Of a DNA stretch of 64,000 nucleotides, positions 7,703 to 17,641 are shown one piece after another. Positions within the stretch are counted from its first letter, which is position 1. Every line of letters starts with the position of its first letter. The position numbers were made by a program, and so were the translations under genes. Below the pieces are notes generated by a model, which made no database searches, was not told the origin of the DNA, and was given only the letters and a program-made list of their open reading frames with translations. The stretch spans positions 62,001-126,000 of the forward strand of contig NZ_JABWMJ010000010.1 of assembly GCF_013366375.1 (NCBI RefSeq), written 5' to 3'. The DNA is from Rhizobacter koreensis (GTDB lineage Bacteria; Pseudomonadota; Gammaproteobacteria; Burkholderiales; Burkholderiaceae_C).

Positions 7703-10700
7703 ATGACACCTCGACGACGAGCATTCCTCGGCCTCGTGCTGGCCGGATTCGCGAGCGCCGCCCACGCGATCGCAGTGGTCGCGGCCACGCCGCAGGGCGA
7801 GGTGGCGCAGGTACGCCAGGTGACGGTCAAGTTCTCGGACGCGGTGGTCCCGCTCGGGGACCTGCGGCTCCCGGACCCGTTCGCGATCGCGTGCCAGGGG
7901 CGCGTGCCGGAAGGCAGCGGCCGCTGGGCCGACCCGCGCACCTGGCTCTACGACTTCCGCGAGCCGCTCGGGCCCGGCATCGCGTGCACGGCAACCCTGC
8001 GGCCGGGCTGGCGTTCTGCGGTCAAGCCCGCTGCGACCGATCCGGCAGCCAGTGCAACCGGCGGCGCCGCGGTGACCGGCACGACGCGCTTCGCGTTCCG
8101 CACTGGCGGTCCGGCCGTGGTGCGGGTCGACCCGGGCGAGGGTTCCGAGATCGAGGAGGACCAGCATTTCCTGCTGCGCCTCAACGGGGCGGCCGACGCG
8201 GCGACGGTCGCCGGCAATGCCTGGTGCGAGGTCGAGGGCCTCGGCGACCGCGTGCGGCTGGTGATCGTCGGCGGCGACGCCCGTGCGCAGGTGCTGAAGG
8301 CACGCGGCATCGCGCCGGCCGCGCACGACCGCACGCTGCTGGCGCGGTGCGAGCGGCCGCTGCCCAACGAGGCGGCGATGCGCCTGGTCTGGGGCAAGGG
8401 CATCGCCGCGCCGGGCAACCCGAAGCTGCCGACCACCGTCGAGCAGGCGTTCCGGTACACCGTGCGGGCGGCCTTCACCGCCGACTTCAGCTGCGAGCGC
8501 GAGCGCGCCAATGCCGGCTGCATGCCGATCCGGCCGATGACGGTGCGCTTCAGCGCGCCGGTGCCGCGCGACCTCGCGGCGCGCGTGCGCCTGCGCCCGG
8601 CCGCCGGCGACGCGCTCGCGCCCCGGCTGGACACCGACGACAGGGCGCGCGAGCTCAGCGAACTGCAGTTCCCGACACCGCTGCCCGAGAACGCCAGCTT
8701 CAGCATCGAGATGCCGGCGGGCGTCAAGGACGTGGCGGGGCGCCCGCTCGCCAACGCCTCGGCGTTCCCGCTGAAGGTGCAGACCGCCAGCACGCCGCCG
8801 ATCGCCAAGTTCGCCGCCGCGCCGTTCGGCATCGTCGAGCGCGCGGCGGAAGCCGCGCTGCCGGTGACGCTGCGACACGTGCAGGCCGACCTGCGCCCGG
8901 GCTCGCCGGCGGCCCCGCGGCCCGCGGGCCAGGTGCGCGTCAAGCGGCTCGTCAGCGACCTCGACATCCTGGCCTGGTACGCGCGCGTCCAGAAATACCA
9001 CGAGACCGAGCTGACGGCGCGCGAGCTGGGTTTCCCGCAGCGCGAGTGGACGACGCTGGTCGAGGAGTCGGACGCCGAGGGCCGCGTGGTCAAGCGGCGC
9101 GTCGATCGGATGGTCGGGACGCGCGAGGTCTCGCTGCTCGCCAGGGACCCGGGGGCGCGCCGCCTCGACCTGCCGATGCTGGCCGGCGGCGACCCGCGGC
9201 CGTTCGAGGTGGTCGGCATCCCGCTCGCGGAGCCCGGCTATCACGTCGTCGAGATCGAGTCGCTGCGGCTCGGCCAGGCGCTGCTCGACAAGCGCGCGCC
9301 GATGTACGTCCGCACCGGCGTGCTGGTGACCAACCTCGGCGTTCACTTCAAGCAAGGGCGCGAGAACAGCGTGGTGTGGGTGACGACGCTCGATCGCGGC
9401 AAGCCGGTCGCCGGCGCCGACATCGCGGTGCGCGACTGCAACGGGCGCCTGCTCTGGAGCGGTCGCAGCGATGCCGCGGGCCTCGCGGTCGTGCCGCGTC
9501 CGCTCGACGCCAACCCGAGCCGCTGCGAGGCCGATGCGGGCTACTTCGTCAGCGCGCGCAGCGCCGCGTCGGGCGACGTCGCGTTCGTGTTCAGCGGCTG
9601 GCAGAAGGGCATCGAGGCATGGCGCTTCCACGTGCCGACCGGGGAGGGCCGCGAGCCGCAGCTGCGCGCGGCGACGGTGTTCGACCGCACGCTGTTCCGC
9701 GCCGGCGAGACCGTCTCGATGAAGCACTTCGTGCGTCGCGAAACGTCGTCGGGCCTCGCGCCAGCCGGCGCCGACCGGGTGCCGACGCGGGTGAAGATCG
9801 TGCACCAGGGCAGCGGCCAGGAGGTGGTGATGCCGCTCGCGTGGTCAGCCGGCGGTCGCAGCGCACTCAGCACCTGGAACATCCCGCCGGCTGCCAAGCT
9901 CGGCGTCTACGACGTGGTGCTCGAGCGCGAGGCGCCGGCAAGTGCCTCGACGCTCGACAGCGAGGCCGGCGAGCGGCGCTGGACCAGCGGAAGCTTCCGC
10001 GTCGAGGAGTTCCGCGTGCCGCTGATCGACGCGCGCCTCGGCGGCCCGAAGGCGCCGCCGGTCGCCGCGTCGAGCGTCGCCGTCGACGTGCAGATGAGCT
10101 ATCTCGCGGGTGGGGCGATGGCCGGAGCGCCGCTGCGCGCATCGGCCCTGTTGAAGCCGCGCTCGCTGGCGTTCGCCGGCTACGACGAGTTCAGCTTCGA
10201 GCCCCCGCGCAACGCCGCGGCGGCCGAGGGCGAGGGCGGCGACGACGCCGAGCGACCCGCGAACGACGCCAAGCTGATCGCCGACAAGGTGGCGCTCGTC
10301 ACCGACCGTAACGGCGTCGCGACGTTCCGCCTGAAGGACCTGCCGAAGACGACGCGGCCGTCGCAGATCGAGGCCGAGGTGACCTTCAACGATCCCAACG
10401 GGGAGACCCAGACCGCCGCGACGCGGGTCGACCTCTGGCCGAGCGCGGTGGTGCTCGGCGTCAAGGCGAGCCGCTGGGTCAGCAACCGCGGGCGGGTCCA
10501 GTTCAGCGCGCTCGCGCTCGATTTGGCAGGCAAGCCGATCAGGGGGCAGAAGGTCGTCGTCAACGGGCGCATCAGCGAGGTCGTCACCACGCGCAAGCGC
10601 CTGGTCGGCGGCCTTTACGGCTACGACAACCGCAGCGAGGTGAAGGAGCTCGGCAAGCTCTGCTCGGGCAGCACCGACGAGCGCGGGCTCCTCCTGTGCG

Positions 10701-13687
10701 ACGCTCGGCTGGACAGCGCCGGTCAGGTCGAGCTCATCGCCCAGGCCGCCGACGCCCAGGGCCACCCGGCGGAGGCGGCCGCCAGTGTTTGGATCACGCG
10801 CCAGGGCGAGCTCTGGTTCGCGCAGGACAACGACGACCGCATCGACGTCCTGCCGGAGAAGCAGCGCTACGAGCCGGGCGAGACCGCGCGCCTGCAGGTG
10901 CGCATGCCGTTCCGCGAGGCGACCGCGCTGGTGGCGGTCGAGCGCGAAGGCGTGCTGGCGACCCAGGTGGTCGCGCTGCGCGGCGACGACCCCACCATCG
11001 CGCTGAAGATCGAGCCGACCTGGGGGCCGAACGTGTACGTCAGCGTGCTCGCCCTGCGCGGCCGCATCCACGAGACCCGCTGGTACTCGTTCTTCACCTG
11101 GGGCTGGAAGGCGCCGCTCGCGTGGTGGCAGAGCTTCTGGCACGAAGGCAGGGACTACCAGGCGCCGACGGCGATGGTCGACCTCGCCAAGCCGTCGTTC
11201 AAGCTCGGCGTCGCGAACCTCAAGGTCGGGCTCGCGGCGCACCAGCTGGCGGTGAGCGTGACCACCGACAAGCCGCAGTACACGATCCGCCAGAAGGCGA
11301 TCGCGACGGTGAAGGTGACCCATGCCGGCAAGCCGCTCGCCGGCGTCGAGGTGGCTTTCGCGGCGGTCGACGAGGGGCTGCTCGCGCTGCGTGGCAACGA
11401 CTCGTGGGCGCTGCTCGAGGCGATGATGCGCGAGCGCGCCTGGAGCGTCGAGACGAGCACCGCGCAGAGCGAGATCATCGGGCGCCGGCACTACGGCCGG
11501 AAGGCGGTGGCGCCGGGCGGCGGCGGCGGCCGCGGCGCCACCCGCGAGCTGTTCGACACGCTGCTCGTCTGGAAGCCGAGCGTCGTGCTCGACGCCAACG
11601 GCGAAGCCCGGGTCGAGGTGCCGCTCAACGACGCGCTGACGAGCTTCCGGCTGGTCGCGGTGGCGGATGCCGACGTGCAGAAGTTCGGCACCGGCAGCAC
11701 CCGCATCAAGGTCAGCCAGGACCTGCAGGTGCTCGCCGGGCTGCCGCCGCTGGTGCGCGACGGCGACCGCTTCGCGGCCTTGCTGACCCTGCGCAACACC
11801 ACCGCGCGCGAGATGACGGTGCGGGCCGCGCTGCGCGGCACCGCCAACCTGCCGGGCCCCGCGACTGGCGACGTCGTGCGCGTCCCGATCGCGCTGGCGC
11901 CGCAGGACGTCGCGCTGGCGGCCGGCCAGGCCAAGGAGGTCGTGTGGCCGGTCGACGTGCCGGCCGACGCCTACAGCATCGTCTGGGAGGCCTCGGCCGA
12001 CGCGGCGAACGCCAGCGACCGGCTCAAGGTCACGCAGCTGGTCGCGGCGGCGGTGCCGCTGCGCGTGCTGCAGGCCACGATCGCGCAGCTCGACGGCCGC
12101 CTCACGCTGCCGGTGGCAGCGCCGGTCGACGCGCTGCCGGCGACGGGCACCAAGCGCGGCGGCGTCGACGTCGCGGTGCAGCCGAAGCTCACCGGTGCGC
12201 TGCCCGGCATCCGGCGCTACTTCGAGACCTATCCGTTCGCGTGCCTCGAGCAGAAGGCCTCGAAGGCGATCGGCCTTCGCGATGCCTCGCTCTGGGCCGG
12301 GGTCGCCAACGCCTTGCCCACCTACCTCGACAGCGACGGCCTCGCGAGCTACTTCCCGCCGCGTGCCGACGACCCGCCGCATGGCAGCGACCGCCTCACC
12401 GCCTATGTGCTGGCGGCCGCGCACGAGAGCGGCTTCGAGCTGCCGGCGCCGGCCCGCGAGGCGATGCTCGGCGGGCTCGCCGCGTTCGTCGAGGGCCGCA
12501 TCGAGCGCCGTTTCTGGGCGCCGCGCGCCGACCTCGACGTGCGCAAGCTCGCGGCGATCGAGGCGCTGTCGCGGCACGGGCGGGCGCACGCCAGGATGCT
12601 CGGCTCGATCGCGCTCGCGCCCAACACCTGGCCGACCGCGGCGCTGATCGACTGGCTGAACATCCTCAAGCGCGTCGACGGCGTTCCCGACCGCGCGGCG
12701 CGCCTGGAGGAGGCGCAGCAGATCGTGCGGGCGCGGCTCACGTATGCCGGCACGACGCTGCGCTTCAGCACCGAGGAGAGCGACTTCTGGTGGTGGCTGA
12801 TGGACAGTGCCGACGCCAACGCCGCGCGCCTCGTGCTGGCGGTGCTCGACGATCCGGCGTGGAAGGACGAGCTGCCGCGCCTGGTGGTCGGCAGCCTGGC
12901 GCGGCAGAAGGGGGGCGCCTGGCTCACCACGACCGCCAACCTCTGGGGCTCGCTCGCCCTCGACAAGTTCTCGGCCCGGTTCGAGTTGCAGAAGGTCGCG
13001 GGCCGCACGGTCGCCTCGTTCAGCGCCGGCTCGACGACGGCCGCGAGTGCCGCGCTGCCGGGCGCGCTGCCGGCGTCCGCAGCCGCCGCGACGACGGCGG
13101 CGCGGCCGGTCGCCGACTGGGCGACCCGCCCGGCGGGTGGCGCGGTCCGGCTGGCGTGGCCCGAGCGCCCGGCGACCCTGGCGGTCGCGCAGGACGGGAC
13201 CGGCAAGCCGTGGCTCACGGTGCAGAGCATCGCGGCGATCCCGCTGCAGGCGCCGCTGCGCGCCGGCTACGCGGTGACGCGCAGCGTCAGCGCGGTCGAG
13301 CGCCGCAACCCGCAGGCATGGTCGCGCGGCGACATCGTCAAGGTGCGGCTCGAGATCGACGCGCAGGCCGACATGACGTGGGTCGTCGTCAGCGACCCGG
13401 TGCCGGGCGGCGCGACGATCCTCGGCAGCGGGCTCGGGCGTGACTCGCAGATCGCGACCCGTGGCGAGCAGCGTTCGGGCGGCGCGGCGCCGGCCTTCGA
13501 GGAGCGCGGCTTCGAGGCGTTCCGCGCGTACTACGAGCAGCTGCCGCGTGGTCGGCATGTCGTCGAGTACACCGTGCGCCTCAACAACCCCGGGCGCTTC
13601 GCCTTGCCGCCGACGCGCGTCGAGGCGATGTACGCGCCCGAGACCTTCGGCGAGGCGCCGAACGCGCCGGTCGAGATCGCGCCATGA
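7703..13687 (+). CDS. Bacterial alpha-2-macroglobulin with thioester motif
   Basis: Giant periplasmic protease-trapping protein of 1994 residues, longer than E. coli YfhM (about 1650). It begins with a Sec signal peptide (MTPRRRAFLGLVLAGFASAAHA), which fixes the start at 7703 although the frame is open 147 nt further upstream; no lipobox follows, so it is probably soluble rather than a lipoprotein. Domain order: N-terminal macroglobulin domains, an MG2-type region around FRAGETVSMKHF, a glycine-rich segment near residue 1272, the conserved A2M block LFDTLLVWKPSVVLDANG, and the thioester domain with CLEQ at residues 1514-1517 (TGC at 12242). The C-terminus resembles the macroglobulin receptor-like end. 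It overlaps pbpC by 4 nt (ATGA), the well-known pairing of these two genes. Confidence 0.95.
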   Translation: MTPRRRAFLGLVLAGFASAAHAIAVVAATPQGEVAQVRQVTVKFSDAVVPLGDLRLPDPFAIACQGRVPEGSGRWADPRTWLYDFREPLGPGIACTATLRPGWRSAVKPAATDPAASATGGAAVTGTTRFAFRTGGPAVVRVDPGEGSEIEEDQHFLLRLNGAADAATVAGNAWCEVEGLGDRVRLVIVGGDARAQVLKARGIAPAAHDRTLLARCERPLPNEAAMRLVWGKGIAAPGNPKLPTTVEQAFRYTVRAAFTADFSCERERANAGCMPIRPMTVRFSAPVPRDLAARVRLRPAAGDALAPRLDTDDRARELSELQFPTPLPENASFSIEMPAGVKDVAGRPLANASAFPLKVQTASTPPIAKFAAAPFGIVERAAEAALPVTLRHVQADLRPGSPAAPRPAGQVRVKRLVSDLDILAWYARVQKYHETELTARELGFPQREWTTLVEESDAEGRVVKRRVDRMVGTREVSLLARDPGARRLDLPMLAGGDPRPFEVVGIPLAEPGYHVVEIESLRLGQALLDKRAPMYVRTGVLVTNLGVHFKQGRENSVVWVTTLDRGKPVAGADIAVRDCNGRLLWSGRSDAAGLAVVPRPLDANPSRCEADAGYFVSARSAASGDVAFVFSGWQKGIEAWRFHVPTGEGREPQLRAATVFDRTLFRAGETVSMKHFVRRETSSGLAPAGADRVPTRVKIVHQGSGQEVVMPLAWSAGGRSALSTWNIPPAAKLGVYDVVLEREAPASASTLDSEAGERRWTSGSFRVEEFRVPLIDARLGGPKAPPVAASSVAVDVQMSYLAGGAMAGAPLRASALLKPRSLAFAGYDEFSFEPPRNAAAAEGEGGDDAERPANDAKLIADKVALVTDRNGVATFRLKDLPKTTRPSQIEAEVTFNDPNGETQTAATRVDLWPSAVVLGVKASRWVSNRGRVQFSALALDLAGKPIRGQKVVVNGRISEVVTTRKRLVGGLYGYDNRSEVKELGKLCSGSTDERGLLLCDARLDSAGQVELIAQAADAQGHPAEAAASVWITRQGELWFAQDNDDRIDVLPEKQRYEPGETARLQVRMPFREATALVAVEREGVLATQVVALRGDDPTIALKIEPTWGPNVYVSVLALRGRIHETRWYSFFTWGWKAPLAWWQSFWHEGRDYQAPTAMVDLAKPSFKLGVANLKVGLAAHQLAVSVTTDKPQYTIRQKAIATVKVTHAGKPLAGVEVAFAAVDEGLLALRGNDSWALLEAMMRERAWSVETSTAQSEIIGRRHYGRKAVAPGGGGGRGATRELFDTLLVWKPSVVLDANGEARVEVPLNDALTSFRLVAVADADVQKFGTGSTRIKVSQDLQVLAGLPPLVRDGDRFAALLTLRNTTAREMTVRAALRGTANLPGPATGDVVRVPIALAPQDVALAAGQAKEVVWPVDVPADAYSIVWEASADAANASDRLKVTQLVAAAVPLRVLQATIAQLDGRLTLPVAAPVDALPATGTKRGGVDVAVQPKLTGALPGIRRYFETYPFACLEQKASKAIGLRDASLWAGVANALPTYLDSDGLASYFPPRADDPPHGSDRLTAYVLAAAHESGFELPAPAREAMLGGLAAFVEGRIERRFWAPRADLDVRKLAAIEALSRHGRAHARMLGSIALAPNTWPTAALIDWLNILKRVDGVPDRAARLEEAQQIVRARLTYAGTTLRFSTEESDFWWWLMDSADANAARLVLAVLDDPAWKDELPRLVVGSLARQKGGAWLTTTANLWGSLALDKFSARFELQKVAGRTVASFSAGSTTAASAALPGALPASAAAATTAARPVADWATRPAGGAVRLAWPERPATLAVAQDGTGKPWLTVQSIAAIPLQAPLRAGYAVTRSVSAVERRNPQAWSRGDIVKVRLEIDAQADMTWVVVSDPVPGGATILGSGLGRDSQIATRGEQRSGGAAPAFEERGFEAFRAYYEQLPRGRHVVEYTVRLNNPGRFALPPTRVEAMYAPETFGEAPNAPVEIAP

Positions 13688-15813
13688 GGCGTGCCGCCGC
13701 GGCCTTGGTGCTGACCCTCGTCGGTGCGGCGGCGCAGGCGCTGCCGACCTTCGCCGAGGTGAAGGCGGCGCACCGGCCTTCGGACGTGACGCTGGTCGAC
13801 CGCCGCGGCGCGCCATTGCAGACGGTGCGGGCCGACCCCAGCGTTCGCCGTCTTGCCTGGACGCCGCTCGCGGAGATGTCGCCGGCGCTGCTGACCGCCA
13901 TCGTCCTCAGCGAGGATCGCCGCTTCTGGGCCCACGCCGGGGTCGACTGGCAGGCAGCGGCGGCGAGCGCGTGGGGCAACCTCTGGAACACGCGCACGCG
14001 CGGTGCGTCGACGCTGACGATGCAGCTCGCCGGTCTGCTCGACGCCGGCCTGGCGCGGCCGGGCGCCGGGCGCAGCATTGGTCAGAAGCTCGGGCAGGCG
14101 GTCACGGCGACACGCCTGGAGCAGGGCTGGCGGAAGAGCGAGATCCTGGAGGCGTACCTCAACGCGGTGCCGTGGCGCGGCGAGATCGTCGGCATCGGCG
14201 CGCTCGCGCAGACGCTGTTCGGCAAGCACCCGAGCGGTCTCGACGCCCACGAGGCGGCGATCGCCGTCGCGCTGGTGCGCAGCCCGAACGCGCCGGCGGC
14301 GGTGGTGACCGATCGCGCGTGCGGCGTGCTGGGGCTGCAGCGGCTCGACTGCAGCGGCGTCGAGGCGCTGGTGCACGGCGCGCTGACGCGCGGCGGCCGC
14401 GTGCCGCTCGGCGAGCAGCTCGCGCCGCACTACGCGCGCCGTGTCGTCGACCCGCGCGGCGGCGCCGTGCAGGCGACCCCGCTCGATGCCCGCCTGCAGC
14501 GCTTCGCGGTGCAGACGCTGCGCCGTCACCTGGCCGAGCTCACGGGCCGCAACGTCGCCGACGGCGCGCTGGTCGTCCTCGACAACGCCACCGGCGAGGT
14601 GCTCGCCTGGGTCGGATCGAGCGGCCCGCTCTCCGGCGCCGCCGACGTCGACGGGGTGCTCGCGCGGCGGCAGCCGGGCTCGGCGCTCAAGCCGTTCGTC
14701 TACGCGCTGGCGTTCGAGCGGCGGCTGATCACGCCCGCCACGCTGATCGACGATTCGCCGGCACAGATCGCGACCGCGGCCGGCCTCTACCTGCCGCAGA
14801 ACTACGACCGCAGCTGGCGCGGCTTCGTGAGCGCGCGCACCGCGCTGGGTTCGAGCCTCAACGTGCCGGCGGTGCGGGTTGGCACGATGATCGGCGGCGA
14901 CGCGCTGCTCGCCCGCCTCAACGCGCTCGGCCTCGAGCTGTCGCAGAGCGCCGGCTGGTACGGCGCCTCGCTCGCGCTCGGCAGCGCCGACGTGACGCTG
15001 CTCGGTCTGACCAATGCCTACCGGACGCTCGCCAACGGCGGCCGGCACGCCGCAGTTGCCGTCAAGGTAGGCGCAGCCCGCGCCCCGGCTCGGCCGGTCT
15101 TCGACCCGGCCGCGGCCTTCCTCGTCTCGAACATCCTCGCCGACGACAACGCGCGCGTCGGCACCTTCGGCTGGTCGAGCGCGCTCGCCACGCGCGGCTT
15201 CGCGGCGGTCAAGACCGGCACCAGCAAGGACCTGCGCGACAACTGGTGCATCGGCTTCACGGATCGCTACACGGTTGGCGTGTGGGTCGGCAATGCCAGC
15301 GGCGAGCCCATGCACGACGTCAGCGGGACCAGCGGCGCGGCGCCGATCTGGCACTCGATCGTCGGCTATCTGCACGCCGGCGCGCCATCGCAGGCGCCGC
15401 GGCAGCCGCCCGGCGTGGTTCTGCGCCATGTCGAGTTCGATGAACGTCGCGAGCCGGCGCGAGACGAGCTGTTCGTCAGGGGCACCGAGCCGATCGACGC
15501 CCGTGCCAGCGCCGAGGTGGCGCGCGACCGGCGCTACGGCATCGTCAGCCCGCGAGACGGCAGCATCTTCGCGATCGATCCCGACATCCCGCCCGTGGCC
15601 CAGCGCATCACATTCGAAGGCGAGCGCGGCGTCTGGCGGCTCGATGGCCGGCCGCTTGGCCGCGGCGCGCGGGTCCGCTGGGCGCCGTGGCCCGGGCGGC
15701 ACCGGCTCGAGCTCGTCGCGGAGGACGGACGAACCATTCAAAGCGTCGGCTTCGAGGTGCGAGGAGCGGGCGTCCGCCCGGGCCTTGCCCCCGAGCAGCG
15801 GGTGCGTCGGTGA
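13684..15813 (+). CDS. pbpC: Penicillin-binding protein 1C (bifunctional, PBP1C)
   Basis: Bifunctional class A penicillin-binding protein, 709 residues, slightly shorter than E. coli PbpC (about 770). The N-terminus is hydrophobic (RRAAAALVLTLVGAAAQA) and may act as signal or anchor. The glycosyltransferase domain has SEDRRFWAHAGVD with catalytic Glu77 and RGASTLTMQLAG; the transpeptidase domain has the nucleophile in S333-A-L-K336, SLNVPAV as the SxN motif and K510-TGTS. The C-terminal 90 or so residues fit the PBP1C-specific C-terminal beta domain (DGSIFAIDPDIP). It is translationally coupled to the alpha-2-macroglobulin gene by an ATGA overlap. Alpha-2-macroglobulin and PBP1C are thought to cooperate in envelope defence and repair after proteolytic attack. 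Confidence 0.95.
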   Translation: MRRAAAALVLTLVGAAAQALPTFAEVKAAHRPSDVTLVDRRGAPLQTVRADPSVRRLAWTPLAEMSPALLTAIVLSEDRRFWAHAGVDWQAAAASAWGNLWNTRTRGASTLTMQLAGLLDAGLARPGAGRSIGQKLGQAVTATRLEQGWRKSEILEAYLNAVPWRGEIVGIGALAQTLFGKHPSGLDAHEAAIAVALVRSPNAPAAVVTDRACGVLGLQRLDCSGVEALVHGALTRGGRVPLGEQLAPHYARRVVDPRGGAVQATPLDARLQRFAVQTLRRHLAELTGRNVADGALVVLDNATGEVLAWVGSSGPLSGAADVDGVLARRQPGSALKPFVYALAFERRLITPATLIDDSPAQIATAAGLYLPQNYDRSWRGFVSARTALGSSLNVPAVRVGTMIGGDALLARLNALGLELSQSAGWYGASLALGSADVTLLGLTNAYRTLANGGRHAAVAVKVGAARAPARPVFDPAAAFLVSNILADDNARVGTFGWSSALATRGFAAVKTGTSKDLRDNWCIGFTDRYTVGVWVGNASGEPMHDVSGTSGAAPIWHSIVGYLHAGAPSQAPRQPPGVVLRHVEFDERREPARDELFVRGTEPIDARASAEVARDRRYGIVSPRDGSIFAIDPDIPPVAQRITFEGERGVWRLDGRPLGRGARVRWAPWPGRHRLELVAEDGRTIQSVGFEVRGAGVRPGLAPEQRVRR

Positions 15814-15822
15814 CGGCGAAGT

Positions 15823-16119
15823 CCGGCGTCAGCGGTCGCCGTGGTTGACAACGTGACGACGGCGCTCGGGATGGCGGCAGAGGGGCTCGCGGCCACACTC
15901 GCCCCTGCCTACATCAGCGTTCTTGCCGACAAGTTCGGGTTGGTCATGCGCCGCGTGGTCAACCCTGAGACGATCCGGCAGGTATGCGTCTATCGCTCAC
16001 TCACTCGATCGCTGCCGCCCGCGGCAGACGCGTTTGGAGAGTTCCTCGTAGATAGCTTGCGCGTCACTGTCGAACCTGCGGCTGCCCCGCGGCGATCGCG
16101 GCGGCGCACAGGGCGCTGA
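15823..16119 (+). pseudogene. Remnant of a LysR regulator (C-terminal effector domain only)
   Basis: The frame just after pbpC reads like the last 85 or so residues of a LysR effector domain: VDNVTTALGMAAEGLAATLAP, then GLVMRRVVNPETIRQVCVYR and SLPPAADAFGEFLVDSLR. This is the conserved end of LysR proteins (an A-x-G-L-G-V-T-L-x-P block, then R-S-L-S-P-A-A-x-A-F). There is no DNA-binding half: upstream, in the same frame, is the pbpC stop codon. It is best read as a decayed gene whose 5' part was lost, possibly when the pbpC end was joined to it. A start at the GTG at 15841 would give a 92-residue product, probably non-functional. Confidence 0.65.
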
Positions 16120-16351
16120 CATCCACTTTCGCAGCGTGCGAGACGAGTTGTCATGCGTCAGCTTTGTTCGCCAACGCGGCGAACACGGGCAACGCAAGGC
16201 TTGATGCCGCGGCGAGACCTCCGGCCATGCAGGCGGAGGCTGAGAATGGGCGGCCGAGATGCGGCACCGCGCTGATGCCGTTGGCCGAATGGGCCGCGCT
16301 TCGCGAGCCGCTTCTGCGGGCATGGCGGCTCTTGACGTCAGGCGGGCTCCC

Positions 16352-17290
16352 CTAATCGCTGAAGCGCACCTGCACGGTGATGCCGTCGGTCATCAGCACG
16401 CAAGCGCCGGAAGGCAGCGGCGTCAGGCGCTGCACCGGCGAGGGCAGCACCAGCGGCTCGGCCTGTTGCTTCCACTGCCCCGCGTCGTCCAAGCGCACCG
16501 CATGGAGCCGACGCAGGTCGTTGCCCGGAATGATCAGCGCCGGGCGACGCCCCGGCCTTTGAACGATCGCCGCCAGTTGCTGCTCCACGGTTCCGTTGCG
16601 GTGGTTGGACACTCCCGGCAGGGTTGCGACGGGTTGCAGCCGTGGGGGCTCGTAGCGGTACAGCGTCAGTACACCGCCCATGTGCGGTGTCGTCACTGCA
16701 GCGAGGTCCAATCGGCCATCGCCGTCGAAATCCGCCGCACCCACCGGGTTGAGCCAGCGCATGGGCTTGCCGGCGAAGGGGCCGCGCGCCATCGACGCCA
16801 GCACCGGCTCGCGCGCGCCGGCACCCGTGCGCAGGCCGTAGACGACCAGAGCCGAGCCGAGCTGCGGGTCCGATTCGACGACGATGATCTGATCGCCGCC
16901 ATCCCCCTCCAAGTCGGCCAGTCGCAGCGTTCGGTCTTCGAACACGCGGTCGGCCGGTAGAGTGACCGTCAGCTGCCGCTGGATGCGGCCGGGGTGCGTC
17001 ACCAACGCATGCAGGCTGCGCGCGTGCAGGGTGGAGCCGAGCGCCGCGTGCGCATAGTGGCTGCTCGGCGTTCCCAGCCACGCCCAGGCGATGTTGCGCG
17101 AGCCGCTCACCGCTTGACTGTCGGGGATGCGCTGCGCAGCAGCGGCAGGCGGAGTCTGCGCATCGACGGCCGTCGCCCCGCAGCGGGGCGCCGTGACCTG
17201 CGCCTCGAGCGTGCTCGCGGCCGCACCGGTCGCGATCAGGAGCCACGGCAGCATCGCGCGCGCGAAAGAAGAAAAGAACATGCCGCTCAT
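16352..17290 (-). CDS. Secreted FG-GAP/VCBS repeat protein
   Basis: Hypothetical exported protein of 312 residues. An N-terminal signal peptide (FARAMLPWLLIATGAAAS) is followed by a beta-propeller-like region with two calcium-binding FG-GAP style repeats, LADLEGDGGDQIIVV and GAADFDGDGRLDLAAV. Further weaker repeats continue to the C-terminus. Such proteins are usually periplasmic or surface proteins binding ligands or ions; no catalytic motif is visible. The start at 17290 has no strong ribosome site, and an internal Met four residues in is an alternative. It stands alone: convergent with the pbpC/LysR-remnant region and 350 bp downstream of a LysR gene. Confidence 0.75.
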   Translation of the reverse strand: MSGMFFSSFARAMLPWLLIATGAAASTLEAQVTAPRCGATAVDAQTPPAAAAQRIPDSQAVSGSRNIAWAWLGTPSSHYAHAALGSTLHARSLHALVTHPGRIQRQLTVTLPADRVFEDRTLRLADLEGDGGDQIIVVESDPQLGSALVVYGLRTGAGAREPVLASMARGPFAGKPMRWLNPVGAADFDGDGRLDLAAVTTPHMGGVLTLYRYEPPRLQPVATLPGVSNHRNGTVEQQLAAIVQRPGRRPALIIPGNDLRRLHAVRLDDAGQWKQQAEPLVLPSPVQRLTPLPSGACVLMTDGITVQVRFSD

Positions 17291-17641
17291 TATGGTGACC
17301 GATGCGCACGCGCATCAGCTCGGCCGCACCCGGTCGCCGCCGGCCGGACCGTGACTCCCTCCGTGCGAGGAAGGTCAGCAACAGCTCTCAGTCGCGGCGT
17401 TGACGTGCAATTGCGCGCTGCCCCCAAGCCACTCTTGCTGGTCGGCACCCCGCGTGCAAGGATCCAGGTCGAGGCCTTCGCTTTCAACCCTCTGCCATTG
17501 CATCTGCTTGTCGCGGAAGGCGGACCGCGAGGCGAACGAAGCCGTGGTCGCCGCCTGACGTCGGTGCATCTCGGCCCAACCTGAGGTCAGGCCTTGGCGG
17601 GACCAAGGCGTGCGGCGAGTGTTTCACCTGACGCAAAGCGC
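17291..17641. other. Intergenic stretch with a hairpin at 17591-17609
   Basis: 350 bp between two minus-strand genes. It contains a perfect 7-bp stem with a 5-nt loop (GCCTTGG/CCAAGGC, 17591-17609) directly downstream of the LysR gene end, which may act as its terminator although no T-run follows. No gene is supported. Confidence 0.45.

Noticed and set aside
7315..10311. Plus-strand frame of nearly 1000 codons in another phase than the macroglobulin
   Set aside because: Very Arg/Gly-rich, without a signal peptide or motif; overlaps the clear macroglobulin frame.
9845..13816. A long minus-strand open frame of about 1300 codons
   Set aside because: It is antisense to the alpha-2-macroglobulin gene, whose domain motifs are unmistakable. 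Its product is Arg/Leu/Asp-rich with no fold.
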